A stretch of 64,000 bases of DNA, from assembly GCA_023101725.1 (NCBI GenBank), contig JALJCO010008684.1:448501-512500 (forward strand), in the 5' to 3' direction. This document shows positions 36,764-49,438 of this stretch, piece after piece. Numbering within the stretch: the stretch's first letter is position 1; each line of letters opens with the position of its first letter. The position numbers were made by a program, and so were the translations under genes. A model generated the notes under the pieces. That model was not told where the DNA came from. It saw nothing but the letters and a program-made list of their open reading frames with translations, and ran no database searches. The stretch comes from Atherinomorus stipes. Its lineage: Eukaryota; Chordata; Actinopteri; Atheriniformes; Atherinidae.

Positions 36764-39700
36764 TCAGACTTGGTTGACTTCATTTTTGTGTAAGCTGGGA
36801 ATTGAGCTTTGCTCCCAGCGGCCGATCATAGTACCCCTCATTCCTGCCTGGCACTTGGCAATAAGGTAGATTTTGCGTAGCACGGTTCGGCGCAGCAGGA
36901 TGTAGACCCAGGGGTCGAGGATCTGGTTCCACGCAGCCAGCCTTACTAGCTTTGTTTTGTCAATGGTTCCTGTGCCGGAGGAAATTGCTGACATCAAGCC
37001 AGAGATCTGTAGGAAAGAAACATTTTTATTATTTATCATAAAAAATCAAAGTGTGCCACACATGGAAGCGGAGGTTACTTCACAATAACAGCCTTAAAGC
37101 AGCAACAGCAAATTACAAGTGTTCTTAAAGTGACCCCGTGACATTGTATATGACATAGATTTGCCTGTATGACTGCAAAAAGGTTTGACTTATTTGCACT
37201 TCATCCTTTTTTTAATGTTAAAACAAAAGCTGATTTTAAAGCCTCTGAACTTGACAGATTGGTAAAAGTCAGTCAGATGTTAACCCTAGTTTTATCTTTG
37301 TAACTTTCTCTCCTTCTTTTTCTGACTTCCTCCAATTCTTTGCTGAATCAGTCATGGTGCACGTTTAAAACGGCCAATGTTTCAATATCCAAATGTTAGC
37401 ACGTGACACATAAAGCTAACATGAATACAGTTTCTCAGCCTCGGGATGCTGCAGGGAAACAAGCTCTAGGTACGCACAGAATTAATGTCAGTGTGAATAT
37501 TTTTCTGCATGAACAGCATCTTTTAAAATATGCTCATGTGTCACGTTTTCATCATTATAACACATGTAATGTAATAAACTGCTTACACGATAAGAACAGA
37601 ATCTCTAGCAAAGCCATTTGAACTTTCTGTTTGCTAGTTCAGCCAGGCTACGTGAAAACCTGCTAGTGGCGCCAGAAATGAGTGATATCACCAAAACACT
37701 GAGGTCACTTCGTCATCATACCAAAGCAAGGACTAAACGACACTGTGTGTCTGTGTTGTTCAGTCCTTGAAAGTTGTCAACAAGTTTATTAGAGCTGCAG
37801 TTTAAGAGCATGAGTACAGTTTCTTCCAGTGCACTGCTGCTATGTGACCCAGACTTGGCAACTCATATGATGATATAATCCTCTCATAGATGTATAAGTA
37901 GATCAAAGTTCCCTCTTTGTCTTGTACATCTTAATCAATTTACAATTACATTTTGCAAGAAATGTGCTTTTTTTTTGTTGTTGCTGATGTCAACCGACTG
38001 ATGTGCTGCAGCAAAAACACATGCTCCTCAATTTTGTTGTTTTCCAAAGAATTAAAAAAAAAATTCAGAATGTAATCATGGCTTCTTCACAGTTTTCTAC
38101 ATTGCAGACCTTCTTTATGCCTGCACGTTTAACAAGCCATTGTGGTATCAAACCACTCAGTTTTGGGGGTATTAAAAAAGTTATCACCAGTAAATTAAAT
38201 GTTTGGATAAGACAGAATCCTGCAGACTGATTATTTTGCTGCCAATGCTGTAAAACAATGGCACATGTTACTGTTTGTCTGCGTTCATTCCGCCCTGTTT
38301 ATTGGCACGCTATTCCTCCTCAGTCTTTACCAGCACCCCCACTAAAGTTATATTAAAACGTGCTTATCGGCTGAGAATGGTGTGCTATCTTTTTTTGCTG
38401 TACAAAACTAATGGTGTTTATGCAATTCGCAAAAAAATGCATTTTTTGGTCCCATAGGAATGAATGGGATCTGACCAAAATCAGCCAAAAACCCAGGTCA
38501 CTTTGGAGCTCTATAGCTCAGCCATATTGTCACCTAGAAACATCACTCAAAGTTTAAAGAGATCATGAAAAATACAAATTTTTAATGTATTTTACAGTAG
38601 ATGTGTTTAAAGGTTTTGACTATAAACTGTAAATAAAGGGGGACAAACTTTCCGCTCACGTCACCCACTGGTTTCTGAAGAGCTAAAAGCATAGACGGTG
38701 CAGATGCTCATTCAGCAATCACTGCTTATGTTTTTGACTTGTTGGCCACTCAGAGCACTTAACAGTAATGGCCCCATTCATACAGAACATTTTGTTCTAA
38801 AGATAGAAACTTTCCTATCTAGAAAACACTCACATTAGCAGATATAATCAATTTCTAAGGATCATATCAAAAAGACTCTAATATGTGGACAAGGGAAGCC
38901 AGAGTTCAAACCACAGAAGCGTCTTATTGGAAGACAACGACTTTATCACCTAAGTTATACAATGTACTTTGATGCATTATTTGTGTAAGTTATTTTTATT
39001 CAATTAAATTTAAATTTCTGTCCATTTATACTGACACTAAAACTAAATTAAAGTTGAATCTTTTGCTTATTTGACCTTATTTTCAAGGAGACACAGTCAT
39101 GCAACTGCTCATAAGATGACTTGCAGCTGGGGTGAACGACTAATGCACTTTTACTTGTTTTTTAAACACAACCTGACTTTGCTTTCCCTTTTTTGTATTT
39201 CCTGGTACTTACCAACAGAGGGCTCCAGCAGATGCAGGAGGTGACCATGATACCGACCAGCTGCACCACCATCTCTATGTCATGAGATCTGGCTGAGTGA
39301 TGGGATCCGGGTTGCCTCCGGAGCCGGGCCAGCACCAGAGTCAGTCCACTGATGGCGTTAAACACCAGCGCCAGAGCCAGTGAGAACAAACCAAGTCCAG
39401 AGAACAGCACCATAAAAGCCACATCGTACTCTTCAGTGCCATTAACGCTGATGAAACACCACGTCCTGGGCTCCTGATAGGTGTACGACCCAAGACGAAA
39501 GATCGGCAGCAAGGCCACACTTAGAGCCACCAACCAGATGACAGCCAGGCAGACTTTAGCTCGTCTTTTGGTGACCAAGGAGGAGTGCAGCAAAGGTTTA
39601 GTAACACCCAGACATCGCTCTGCAGCCATGGCACAACCCATGAAGAGGGGGCATAGGCCGAAAAACACCATGCTTCCACCCATAAAATTGCACATGACAT

Positions 39701-40067
39701 CAGGCTCTGTCTTTAGGATCGGATCATCTGACAGGTAGAGTCTGATAACCAGGGCACCAAGAATCACATGACCAATGAAGTCTGTAATCACCAGGGAAGT
39801 GGCAAACAGGAGGAATGTAGCTTTGGAGCGCCGCCGCTGCAGGCAATAGGCATTAACCAGGATGAAGAGAGCCACGATATTGGAGATGGTGCCCAGGGTC
39901 ATGGACAAGATGACAATGATGGCACCACCGGTGGAGGGCGTGCCAGTGGATGAGTTTACCTCCTGTGAGAGATTTTCAACCGCCACCTTGGTGTCCAACC
40001 CGTCTCCACTGGCCAGATGAGGCGGTAACGTGGAGGCTGAGGAGTTGAACTGGCTCAAAGCTAACAT
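36764..40067 (-). CDS. ptger1: prostaglandin E2 receptor EP1-type GPCR, two coding exons
   Basis: Exons 40067-39213 (285 codons) and 37006-36764 (80 codons plus stop) join in phase 0 across a GT-AG intron: ...CICWSPLL/ISGLMS... Total 365 residues (human EP1 about 402). EP1 couples PGE2 binding to calcium signalling at the plasma membrane. The prostanoid-receptor signature is clear: extracellular sequons NSS (8), NLS (32) and NSS (38); ERCLGVTKPLL after TM3 in place of DRY; RTWCFI in the second extracellular loop; RSHDIEMVVQLVGIMV before TM6; VRLAAWNQILDPWVYILLR in TM7, with the ligand-carboxylate Arg. The C-tail has WEQSS, compared with WEASS in human EP1. FP receptor is the nearest alternative; RSHDIEM...QLVGIMV favours EP1. 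The intron after TM6 is the position usual for prostanoid receptors. The start chosen is the first ATG after an acceptor (tcttgcag/CCTTTC at about 40101). An in-frame ATG at 40121 would lie in the intron. Confidence 0.95.
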
Positions 40068-40174
40068 TTCTGAGCTGCAAACCTCAGCTAAGAAAGGCTG
40101 CAAGAGGGAAAAAAGAAACATGGTTAGAAAAGTGCAAGTAAGAATTATAGCTCCTCCATCAGAGGATAGACTTT

Positions 40175-40605
40175 AAGTTCTGTTGCTGGTCTATAAAGCT
40201 CTAAATGGTTCAGGACCAAAATACATCAGTGACCTCCTGATCCAGTATGAACCTAGCAGACCCCTCAGGTCATCTGGAGCCGACCTGGAGAAGCTGTGTC
40301 CTTTTCTAGGCTCCACATGTCAAACAAACTCCCAGAAAGCCTCAGATCAGCTGAAACACTTATTCAATTCCAGTTCAACGGCCCACCTACATTTAGGAGT
40401 TCAGGTCTGCACGGCCTGGTCTAAGACTCTTTGTACATTCTCTTTTTGTTTTTAATTAGAAATCATACTTTTCACTCTTTTATTCTTTTACTTTTTAATG
40501 TTTTTTTTTCTTCTGCACCCTGCTGTATTGCTGTTAATGTTTTAAGTAATGCACTTTTGCCTAGTAGGCCTACATGTAATGTGCCATACAAATAAATTTC
40601 TTGCT
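40175..40605 (+). repeat. LINE 3' fragment in the ptger1 5' intron
   Basis: 'LLVYKALNGSGPKYISDLL', 'YEPSRPLRSSGA' and then a broken frame: the C-terminal end of an L2/CR1-like LINE, followed by a 'atgtgccatacaaataaatt' tail. Related to 57180-57820. Confidence 0.75.
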
Positions 40606-41475
40606 TAAGTTTAATTTTAATTAAGTTTAATTTTCTGCATTAGAAGAATATCAATAAATGCAGCAAAAAAAAAAGGAAAAAAAGAAAATTGATGGAAAAA
40701 GCCAAAATAATTAGTGAAGGAAAAGGTTCTCAGGATGATTTAGTAAGTGCTCTGCTGTTTGTTATATATAAAAATATGAGGGAATAGCTTACAATTTAGA
40801 GGAACATTTTTCAGAGCTGCACTAGAGTGAGGAGCACTGAAGCTGTTTTTGGTGATGGTGGCTCAGTGCTTTTGCTAAATAACCTAATTTTGATTTTCTC
40901 ATAAAATTTTGATGGTTCATATCTTTTGAAACCAGGTTTGGAAGAATTTTAATAACCAAAAGAGAAATAAATCATGTCTTTCTCAATTTATCTCTAACAA
41001 TTGGCTACTTTTTGAATCTGCCCATCTATAAAAATGCAAAATACAAGAAAAACAAAACAAAAACCACAAAAAAAGAAAAAAAAAAAGAAAAGAAAAAGAA
41101 AGAAAAATATTGTAGTGTTTGGAAGGTTATAAAAACCTCTATTAGCCTACTTCTGGCTTTGATTAGTCCCAGAAAAAGGTCTGAAGGTGTCATTATGGAG
41201 CTCAGTGTGGTGCAGAAGCCCGTTTATGTAGATTTTTCTACAGCAGATGATCCATTAACTGTTTCACAGTAACAAACTTATTAATTCTTGCAATCAAGAC
41301 TGGAAATTTTGTTTGTTTGCAGGATGGGCTACTTCAAAAACAGTCTCAACCAATATCAATTCACTATCATTAGGTATTTAAATATTTTTTTTATATAAAT
41401 TAAATTAAATTATTATTATTATTAAAATCATATAGGCTAATTTAATCATTATATTAAGATTGCAGAAAAACTCAC

Positions 41476-41730
41476 CACTCGACAGGTCGCTTTCTCACTC
41501 CGGTGCGAAGATAAAACGATATTCCGAGCAGCGCGTCTCTAAAATAATTCATTCAGTGGAAAAACAGAAAATAAAAGTCCTTTCATGAAATCCAAAAGTC
41601 ATGTTTCCCTTTAATAAAATCCACCGCGGCAGGGGAAAATACTGGCGCTGATATGCGTTAAGGAGCATTTTCCGATGCAGAGTGCGCCTGCTTGTTCTTG
41701 CATGGTGGCTTGAAGGTGAAGGAACTCCAC
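41476..41730 (-). other. ptger1 5' non-coding exon (predicted)
   Basis: Ends at a strong donor GTG/GTGAGTTTT (41475). Start estimated 25-30 nt below the TATA box. An unrelated frame of 85 codons runs through it and upstream; I do not call it a gene. Confidence 0.55.
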
Positions 41731-41753
41731 TGACGCTGAAACGCTGTCTGGTG

Positions 41754-41761
41754 TTTTTATA
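41754..41761 (-). promoter_or_regulatory. ptger1 TATA box
   Basis: TATAAAAA on the minus strand, flanked by 'gacacgcgc' upstream. Good spacing to the predicted first exon. Confidence 0.65.
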
Positions 41762-41869
41762 GCGCGTGTCCTCAGCCTGTGTGGGCGTCTCTGCTGGTGC
41801 GCGCCCCTTGAGTCAAGTTCACGTCTCTGCTGCAGTCTGTTTACTTTTGCTTCACTACCACTCAGCACA

Positions 41870-44175
41870 GTTTAACGTTGTTGCTCACTCACTTCATATG
41901 TCTCACCCACTTTTCCTTAAATGATCCCAAACAGGTGAGGCCTGTTTCATCTCAACTCAGCAGAGTTTGCGCACAAAGTTGCTCAGACTCAGCCTCCTGT
42001 AATAACTCTCCCCTCCTAATGTCTCTCAAACGTTGGCCATTAAACGGTTAATAAGCGGGCTGAGATCAGTTTTTGGTGAAAAATGTTCAGCTCCTGGATC
42101 GATCTTCAACAGATGCTTGCGTGTCCTTTCTTTTTTCTTTCTTTCTTCTTTTCTTTCTTGCTTCTGGATGCGCAACTCTGCGCTGAAAATAGCCGCTGGA
42201 GTATCAGTTGTCCAGGAGGATCCAGCACTTTATGGATGAGCTGTGTGGCCTCAGAGGGCTTCAGTTTCAGTTATCTGAATAGTTGACCTGTACAAGGCAG
42301 GAGGAACTGTTTAAAAAAAACAAAAAACTTTTTGTTGGTCACTTTATGCTACTTATATTGTGGAAATATTTTGTGGAAAAGTCATGTTCTCCCAACAAAA
42401 GACCCAGATGTTCCTCAAGAACATGTTAGTCCTGAGGGGTTTTGGAGCTACTTGAAGAAAAGGAGCAAGTATATTCCAGTTTGACTGACACTGAGGAGGC
42501 ATTTCTGACCCTTTTATGCAAACTGGGGACAGGTTGTCATGTTTGCTTTAATTTTACAAGGACCTGGCAAGCTAATGTCATACTTGCATAACCTGTGGTT
42601 TGGAAGTGAAACCAGATTTAAAGTTGGCTGCTTGTTCACTGGAACATGAGTAAAAGTATGGGTGCTGACACAAGACAAGTTTCATGTTTTAAAGACAATA
42701 AATTACGGTTTGCAACACGTCTTTAAATATAAGAAATGAATAAATCAACTTAAAAAAAATCGTAGCCTTTAAGATGTTAGTCTGTCTTAATGAAGAGGCT
42801 AAAAAATATTTTTTCTGATCACAATATTTTTTCTTGACAAAATGGATAAGACAGACAGCGAGGTGAGACAGCTGGCTACATGTGAACGTGGAGGAGAGAG
42901 GGTGATTGCTGTGGACTTATGGAGACTGCACATTCAGCATGCTCCTTTCAATGGTGCAGCTGAGAGGGTGAGCAACACCCCATAGCACCAATCTCACCTC
43001 TCTCCACTTTCAACCACACTGAAATCTAAACAGCTTCGCAGTAGTTTGCACTCAGGTTGCACCAGTCACTTTGTCATATTTACTTTACAACATGCTTTGT
43101 TTACTTTGCACTATAATCACCACTTTGTCCATCATCAACTGGTTTGTCTGTTTGAACTTGTCCTATTCATTTACTCACTTTATCACTAACTTGAATTAGG
43201 CTACTTCATTATTTTTCTGTATTTCTGAATGTGTTTTTCCGCTGTTTACATTGTGTATTTTACTCAGCATCACTGGAGAACAGCCATTTCTATTCCCTGA
43301 TTCTCAGTCTGCACTAGAAATGACAGATTGACAGTGAGGAAAGTTGACTTGAAAATAAACAGTCATGCAGGCAAGTCTGCAAGCCGGTGTTGGGAATATC
43401 AGCACTGCAGAGAACAGCATGACAAGTCAGATTGCCAAAGTGTTTCCAGTTTATGCTGAGCGGGTGGAGTCATTCAGGGGCCAAAGGCAAGTACAGCCAA
43501 GGGGCTCTTCCCTTGTTTTTCCACTATTTTTCAGTCTTTACTGAAAAATGGTGTATTAGCTCCCTTTTCCATAGGGAGCTAAATACTGTTAAATATGAGC
43601 TTCTTTTAAAGCCATATTACTGAACTTTAGCCCTGATCAACGTTCACTTTGCATCCATCTTATATCCTGTATCTTCTCTGAGATCTTCATCAAGTAAGCC
43701 AGTCCCATGTTGACTTTTGACTCATCTTTTGTTCTGTCACTTTCTTTAGTTCTTTATCTTTATACTCATACTAATATCCTCTTGGATTTCTTTGCTGAAT
43801 GGCGAATGTCCAAAGCAGTAAATGTCTTGCTATCCAGTTGCTGGTGTGTGATGCAATGCTGCAAAGTGAAACACTGCTATCACATGATGCTCCAGGCTGG
43901 AACAGAAAGTTGTGAAGTGCAGTTTCTAAGCACCAGAGCCCTGCAGGACAGTCCGTACATAATGAATGCCGGTGTGCCATTAAAACAAGTCAGAAATGCA
44001 GAGTTTTAAGGTCTAACAGTTAGATGGTACTGTAATGTTCCCTGCAGGCCACCTTTTGGTATCTTGATGAACTTGGTAACATGATTGTAGTTGGTGAGTG
44101 CATGATGAAAACTCCTGCTGAATAGCAGGATGCTGCGACTGAAGAGCAACACAGATTCATACTAAAGTGAAGTGA
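41870..44175. other. intergenic, nothing recognised
   Basis: Upstream side of ptger1. A pyrimidine-rich patch at 42124-42161 and otherwise ordinary AT-rich DNA. No gene supported. Confidence 0.5.
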
Positions 44176-44183
44176 GTGTGAGC

Positions 44184-44717
44184 CAAGGTTATTATAGTTA
44201 ACTAAAATGAAAGAAAAAAAATGAAAACTAAAATTCACAAAACATTTTCGTAAACTGAAATAAAAAATAAAAATGACCAGTTTTTCAAAAAATGATAACT
44301 GAAACTGTATTGTGTCTTTAAAAAACTAACTAAAACTAAAATGATTACAAAAACATCCTTAGTTTTATTTTTGTAAATTTATTTAATACATAAGCTTTTT
44401 GGGTTGATATGAAATCTATTTCTATTGAATCTATTTTCTTTTCTTTTATTTCGAGTGACTTTCTGATGATTTTGAATGTCACACCAGACAAATAGCCTAT
44501 AATTTACAAAAAAAAAAAAAAAAATCCCCCCAAAACTAAAACTAAGAAAAGCTAATAAAAACTAGAATAAAACTAAACCTTTTCCAAAAAATAAAAACTA
44601 ACAAAAACCAGCAAATCTGCTCAAAAAATTAACTAAAACTAACTGAATTGAAAAACAAAAAGTCAAAACCCAACAAAAACAGAAACTAATTAAAAATCCA
44701 AAACTATTATAAACTTG
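44184..44717. mobile_element. hAT-like MITE with perfect 8-bp duplication, 534 bp, A-rich
   Basis: gtgtgagc at 44176-44183 and 44718-44725. Ends CAAGGTTATTATAGTT and, reverse complemented, CAAGTTTATAATAGTT. The interior is built of 'aactaaaa'-like units on one strand (strong purine/A bias). No coding frame. Confidence 0.88.
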
Positions 44718-44725
44718 GTGTGAGC

Positions 44726-45647
44726 TGACATGCAACAACCCCCTCAACCTGTTTATTAAAGACGTATCTGAAAATGTTGCTGATTTGCTTCCACTAACTT
44801 TTTCTTGTTGCATCTTCCTGCGTGCAGTCATGGTCTGAGCTGGAGGACACAACAAGAGGCTCCTGCTGTTGTAGCTTAATCATAAAAACACCCACACCGT
44901 ACATGCACACACTGCTCAGCAGACTTTTCAGTGAGCATCGAGTGGGAGGAAAGATTTTTTCTTTTAAATGACTAAACCATGTCCACTTGCTGAGATCTCT
45001 TCCACTATTTCCAAACTGGCAGTAGCAAAGGCACATATCAGACCTTTTGTTGTTTGTTTTTTCAGTTTGGATGAACATTATATTATTTCCTTCTTTATCT
45101 GGACACATTTGTCAATGATTATCAATCTGAAACCCTGTTGTTTTTAATTTAAAATTTTAAAAAATTGGTAACTCCATTCAGAAGTGAAGCAGTTTATGCC
45201 ACATATGCATATTTTTGTTTCTTTTTTTAAAAACAGAGAAAGCATCTTTGCAGTAAGTTTGTTGGGGGTTTTGTGGGGGACCTTGATAGTTTAGAGCACA
45301 ACACCTAGCATATGCCTTATACCTTCTTCAGCTAAGGACACAAACCATAGTATCATCAGTAATTAAGGTTTCCCCTTTTTGTACCTGTGCAAGAAAAACT
45401 GGCAGTAAACAAAAATGAAAATCCCATCTCCGAGGACACCTTGTATCACTTCCCACCACTTTTCTTCTGCCATTGGAGCTGCGATGATAGCAAAGATAAA
45501 GAAAAATGCTGTGGATTCAAAATATCTGAACACGTCGGCTTGCGAACTTTGATGTCTCAGTTTGGATGTCTCCTTGATCTCCTGTCAACACCATACTGGC
45601 AATAGCACAGTAAAAAAACTAACATAAAATGCCTCTGGAATCTATAT

Positions 45648-45695
<48 letters not shown>

Positions 45696-47795
45696 AAGTG
45701 AAGTCAGTGTTCAAGAAGCATCAGGCATGATCAGACTAAATGAATGAATAAAAACCTAAACACCTGAAATCTCCTGCTAAACTCATTCTAATACTTTTCT
45801 TTGTGATATCAGACACTGTAACAGTAAGAAGGAGAAAACTTTGTGATTTTGTGAACATTCAGATCTGATCAAGCAGCTGTTTCAAAGCCTAAAGTAGATT
45901 TTCAGTGTGGATCAGCCATGTGATTTTAATACTAAACTTGATTTTCTCCAAATTTGATTGACTTGATATATCTAAGCAGCACATCTAAAAAGACTTGTTC
46001 CAGTTTGTGTTGATCCTGGCTAAATATTCATGTCTGTCTGCCTTTCTTTCCAAGCACCCATTTAAAGAGTGAAACAATCAGGCATTTGGCTGCCATGTGT
46101 GTTTTTCCTCCTGCTTCAGATGGAGACCCTATTGCCCCTATTTTCTACAAGAATTACTCTTATAAGTGGTGCCATTTGGCCTCTGTAGTCCGCTGGTTTG
46201 TCCAATACTAAGTCTGGGATTTATGCTTCTAAGGGTCCTTCTACACCATCTCTTCCTTCTTCTCACCGCAAAGTGAAAGAACTCAGTGACCTCATACCCA
46301 ATGGACTTTGAAGCCCTCTGAGATACTGTAGACATGTTTTTCAGATTGAAAGAAAAGTCAAGAGTAAGATTTCTGTCTGTTTTAATGTAATATAGAAGAA
46401 AAAAAAAGATTTGGGGGGTCTATTGAATTTCCCTCCTGGGATAAATACAGTATTTTTCATTTCATTTCATTTCTATGTACACACAGCTATTCCATCTTGG
46501 CTTGTGGACTCAAAACTCCTCCACCACAACTGTCCAATGGTTCCTCTCATAACTTAGTTTACCAAAACATCCTGAGCAGCACATGCCTGAATGTTACTGA
46601 TTATTTCTTAACATTCAGCCTTTAACACTGACAAGATCTTGACACTTTCTCTGGGTTTATATATTTACATATATAACAACAAAGAACATCAATCTTACAT
46701 GACACTACTCTGCTAATCTCATGAAGACAATGTGACATTATGCTAGTGTATTAGTAGAGGTGAGCATGTTTTGCGCATTCCTCACTGACATTTTATGGCT
46801 ATTATGGGTGGAAAGCCGCTCACTTTCTGTCTGGGCGCCTCTGAAACTGCTGGCCAAAAATGAAACAGTGGAATGTTCACTCTGAATATTCAGCTGAGAC
46901 AAAAAAAAAAAGGGAGAGAAAAACAAACAAACAAAAAAAAAAACAAAGAAGCTGCCAAAGACAGAAATAAGGTCAACTACTTTGCGCTGATGAAAAACAC
47001 TCCTATTGGAGCAAAGTGCTTTAAAATCTGCTGCTTGACTGCTGATTAGAGGGCACCAGGAAAATAGGTTATTTTGCTTGATTGTCTCATGAGAAACAGT
47101 CCCATGATGGTTGAATCTACAAATAATTAGAAATATCATTCTTCATAGCCGAAAATGGTCCACAAAGCCCGGTTTCGAGTCCCCGACATGGCACTTATGT
47201 AAACCACTATGGGCCCTAGAGGAATGTCCTTAACGCAAAACCAACTGCTTCCTGGTTGCTGTAATTGGCAACCCACTACTCCTTTGGTTAATCTAGAAAA
47301 AAACAGACATGTACAGTAATGCTTTTCTTCATATTTTGTTATTAAGCTTTTTATTTAGTACATTCATTTTTGTCAGTTCTATGAAAATATTTATATTATT
47401 ATATTGTAATAATTTTCTATAAAAAATCACGTAGTATCTGAAGCAAACTTGGCAATGGCAATTTGCATATTTATTCAATTGAATGATGTATTTATTTATT
47501 CTTCAGTGAGTGGCAGTGCATTGAGTGACTCACTAATGTCCAGTGAAGGGACTCATTTTCAAAAATACCATCCACACCCAAGCATATACTAGAAAACAGC
47601 CTAGTATATATAGTAAATTGGTGCCCACTGTATTGGATCCAATGCATCAAAGGGTGGACAAATGCAGCTGCAGTGAAACAAATAATTACTTCAATTTGGC
47701 TGAATTTGAAAGAAATCAAAGACTTTTAACTTTAAAATTGATGCATGAAGTTTAAGATGCTGCACTGTCCTTTACAGAAGATCAAGCCACATTTT
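44726..47795. other. intergenic, no gene recognised
   Basis: Holds (CT)n-(AT)n at 45648-45696, a LINE/SINE tail at 46424-46473 ('gaatttccctcctgggataa...' with cattt repeats; related tail at 52628-52672), and a weak tRNA-like patch at 47160-47300 ('cccggtttcgagtcccc'). Nothing coding. Confidence 0.5.
45648..45696. repeat. compound (CT)n-(AT)n microsatellite
   Basis: About 12 CT units followed directly by about 12 AT units. Confidence 0.96.
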
Positions 47796-47799
47796 TAAA

Positions 47800-48480
47800 A
47801 AAGAAAGTAAAACTTTATTCATATAGCGCCATTCATGATCAAAAAGTGCTTCACAAAAAGCCAACAATGCATTAAAGGTGCCATGACATCAAATTTCACT
47901 TTTCTGGGGTTTTGGGGGTATAATATGATCTGTTGTGCACTGATGAGGCCATGTGAATGTCCAGAGTGAATATCAAAGTTCCTGTTTATGGTCTGTCGGC
48001 TTTGTCTCTTTGTTAAGAAACGGTTGAATCAGACAGCAGCTTATCATTCTATTCATTTGCTCCATTTAGAGTACACTATCAAGAAAACAGCGCCCCGTGA
48101 CATATGCAGCAATGCCAAAAACATGAACTAGTTTTTACTGCTATGTCATCACTCCTTTAAATAAGGTAAATTAATGGTAAGTAGATTTAAAAATATGTTT
48201 TAATCTGGCTTTTAAAAGCAGTCACACAGTCCACGCACTCATCTATAATCCAAATGAAGAGTTCCAGAGTCGTATGAGCACCGAACAGAAAGCTCTATCT
48301 CCTTAAGTGTTGTGTCGGGCACCATCAGCAGCTGATGGACCAACCAGGGACATATAGGTGAAGAAACCCTTGGAAATAACTTGGTGCCTGTCCGTGAAGA
48401 CCTCTCTAAGACAGTAAGAGAATCTTAAATTGCACTCTGAAGTAGACTGGAAACCAGTACAGGCGAATCAAAATTGGATA
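47800..48480 (-). mobile_element. LINE 3' fragment, split by TTAA element 4
   Basis: Begins with the LINE tail reversed ('aaaactttattcatatagcg') to 47871, then resumes at 48161 and continues to RT remnants near 48440-48480 (minus strand 'LYWFPVYFRVQFKILL', the motif seen as LHWLPVKSRIEFKILL in the 10-kb copy). Confidence 0.65.
47876..48156. mobile_element. TTAA-flanked non-autonomous DNA element 4, nested in a LINE
   Basis: 281 bp between TTAA at 47872-47875 and 48157-48160. Ends AGGTGCCATGACATCA and, reverse complemented, AGGAGTGATGACATAG. Confidence 0.8.
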
Positions 48481-48520
48481 AAAAAAACAGCAGCTGATAT
48501 TCACAGCTGGTCTTTTTGTT

Positions 48521-48685
48521 ATATGGCAAGGTACGCAACTGAGGGCCCGGGCAGGATTTGATCCCCAGACTCCCAAGTGAAAGTCATGTGCGCTGACCAT
48601 TCAGGCAAAGGGACATCCCTGTGGCCAAGTAGCCAGGGCGCATGATCTATCGAAGGCATAGTGACAGGACCGTCAACTGCCACAG
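48521..48685 (-). repeat. tRNA-like SINE, copy 3
   Basis: 'atggcaaggtacgcaactga', 'aggatttgatccccagactc', 'caagtagccagggcgcatga'. Inserted at the truncated end of the LINE fragment above. Confidence 0.75.
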
Positions 48686-49054
48686 TTGACCACATATACA
48701 GTCGCAAGATCTCTGCTAAATTATTTAATCTCTGAAATTAAAGTAAAAGTACCTTAAAAGTACATCTTTTATTTATTAGGAGGGGACGAGATGGCACATC
48801 AGCGGTGACCTGGGCCTCTGAGGAAAACCTTGACCGGCCCAAAGTCCGCGCTTACAGGGTAAAAATGGGGCCGACACCTTGTCAAAATAAAAGTGCTGAT
48901 ATATCTGCGTCAGAGCGCACGTGTCAGCCGCAAAGTAAAGGCGAGTGTATAAACAGAGAACGGCTGCGTTACTCTCCATCAAACATGAGGGAGGGTGACA
49001 ATGTCTGTCATTTAGCAGAAGGCAGTGACGTCCACGGCGACAGACTGGCGACCT

Positions 49055-49352
49055 CCCAGCCAGCACGTCCATCTGGGACCCATAAGGGTTAAATTCTGGC
49101 TGCATATGAGGGACCCAAGTGGGTTTGTCCACGGTTTCCATGGTGGCCCCGCCTGTGTTTGGATTGGCATGGGCTTGAACTGGGCAAATTGGCAGATCTC
49201 ATAGGTAAAGTTACATGGGCCCCATATGTGGAAACCCACATGGGAAAACACAGGTGGGGTCACCATGGAAACTGTGGACAAACCCACTTGGGTCCCTCAT
49301 ATGCAGCCAGAATTTAACCAGTATGGGCCCCAACATGGACGTGCTGGCTGGG
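49055..49352. repeat. large inverted repeat, arms about 106 bp
   Basis: Left arm 49055-49160 and right arm 49245-49352 are reverse complements with few mismatches: blocks 'ccagccagcacgtccat', 'ggttaaattctggctgcata', 'gagggacccaagtgggtttg', 'tttccatggtg.cccc.cct'. The 84-bp spacer contains 'acatgggccccatatgtgg'. Confidence 0.9.
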
Positions 49353-49359
49353 CTGTCCG

Positions 49360-49438
49360 GGTGTACCTGCCTCTCACCTGATAATAGACAACTCCAGCCC
49401 CCCGCGATCCTGCTGCGGTGCAGAAAATGAATGAATGA
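49360..49438 (+). repeat. SINE 3' end fragment
   Basis: 'gggtgtacctgcctctcacc', 'tgataatagacaactccagc', 'tgcagaaaatgaatgaatg': the 3' end of the SINE at 45-436 and 63434-63808, directly beside the large inverted repeat. Confidence 0.7.

Noticed and set aside
40101..40121. Upstream in-frame ATG for ptger1
   Set aside because: It lies in a pyrimidine-rich tract ending in tgcag, a splice acceptor, so it is probably intronic.
47160..47300. Another tRNA-derived SINE ('cccggtttcgagtcccc')
   Set aside because: Only a B-box-like patch; no second copy in the window to define it.
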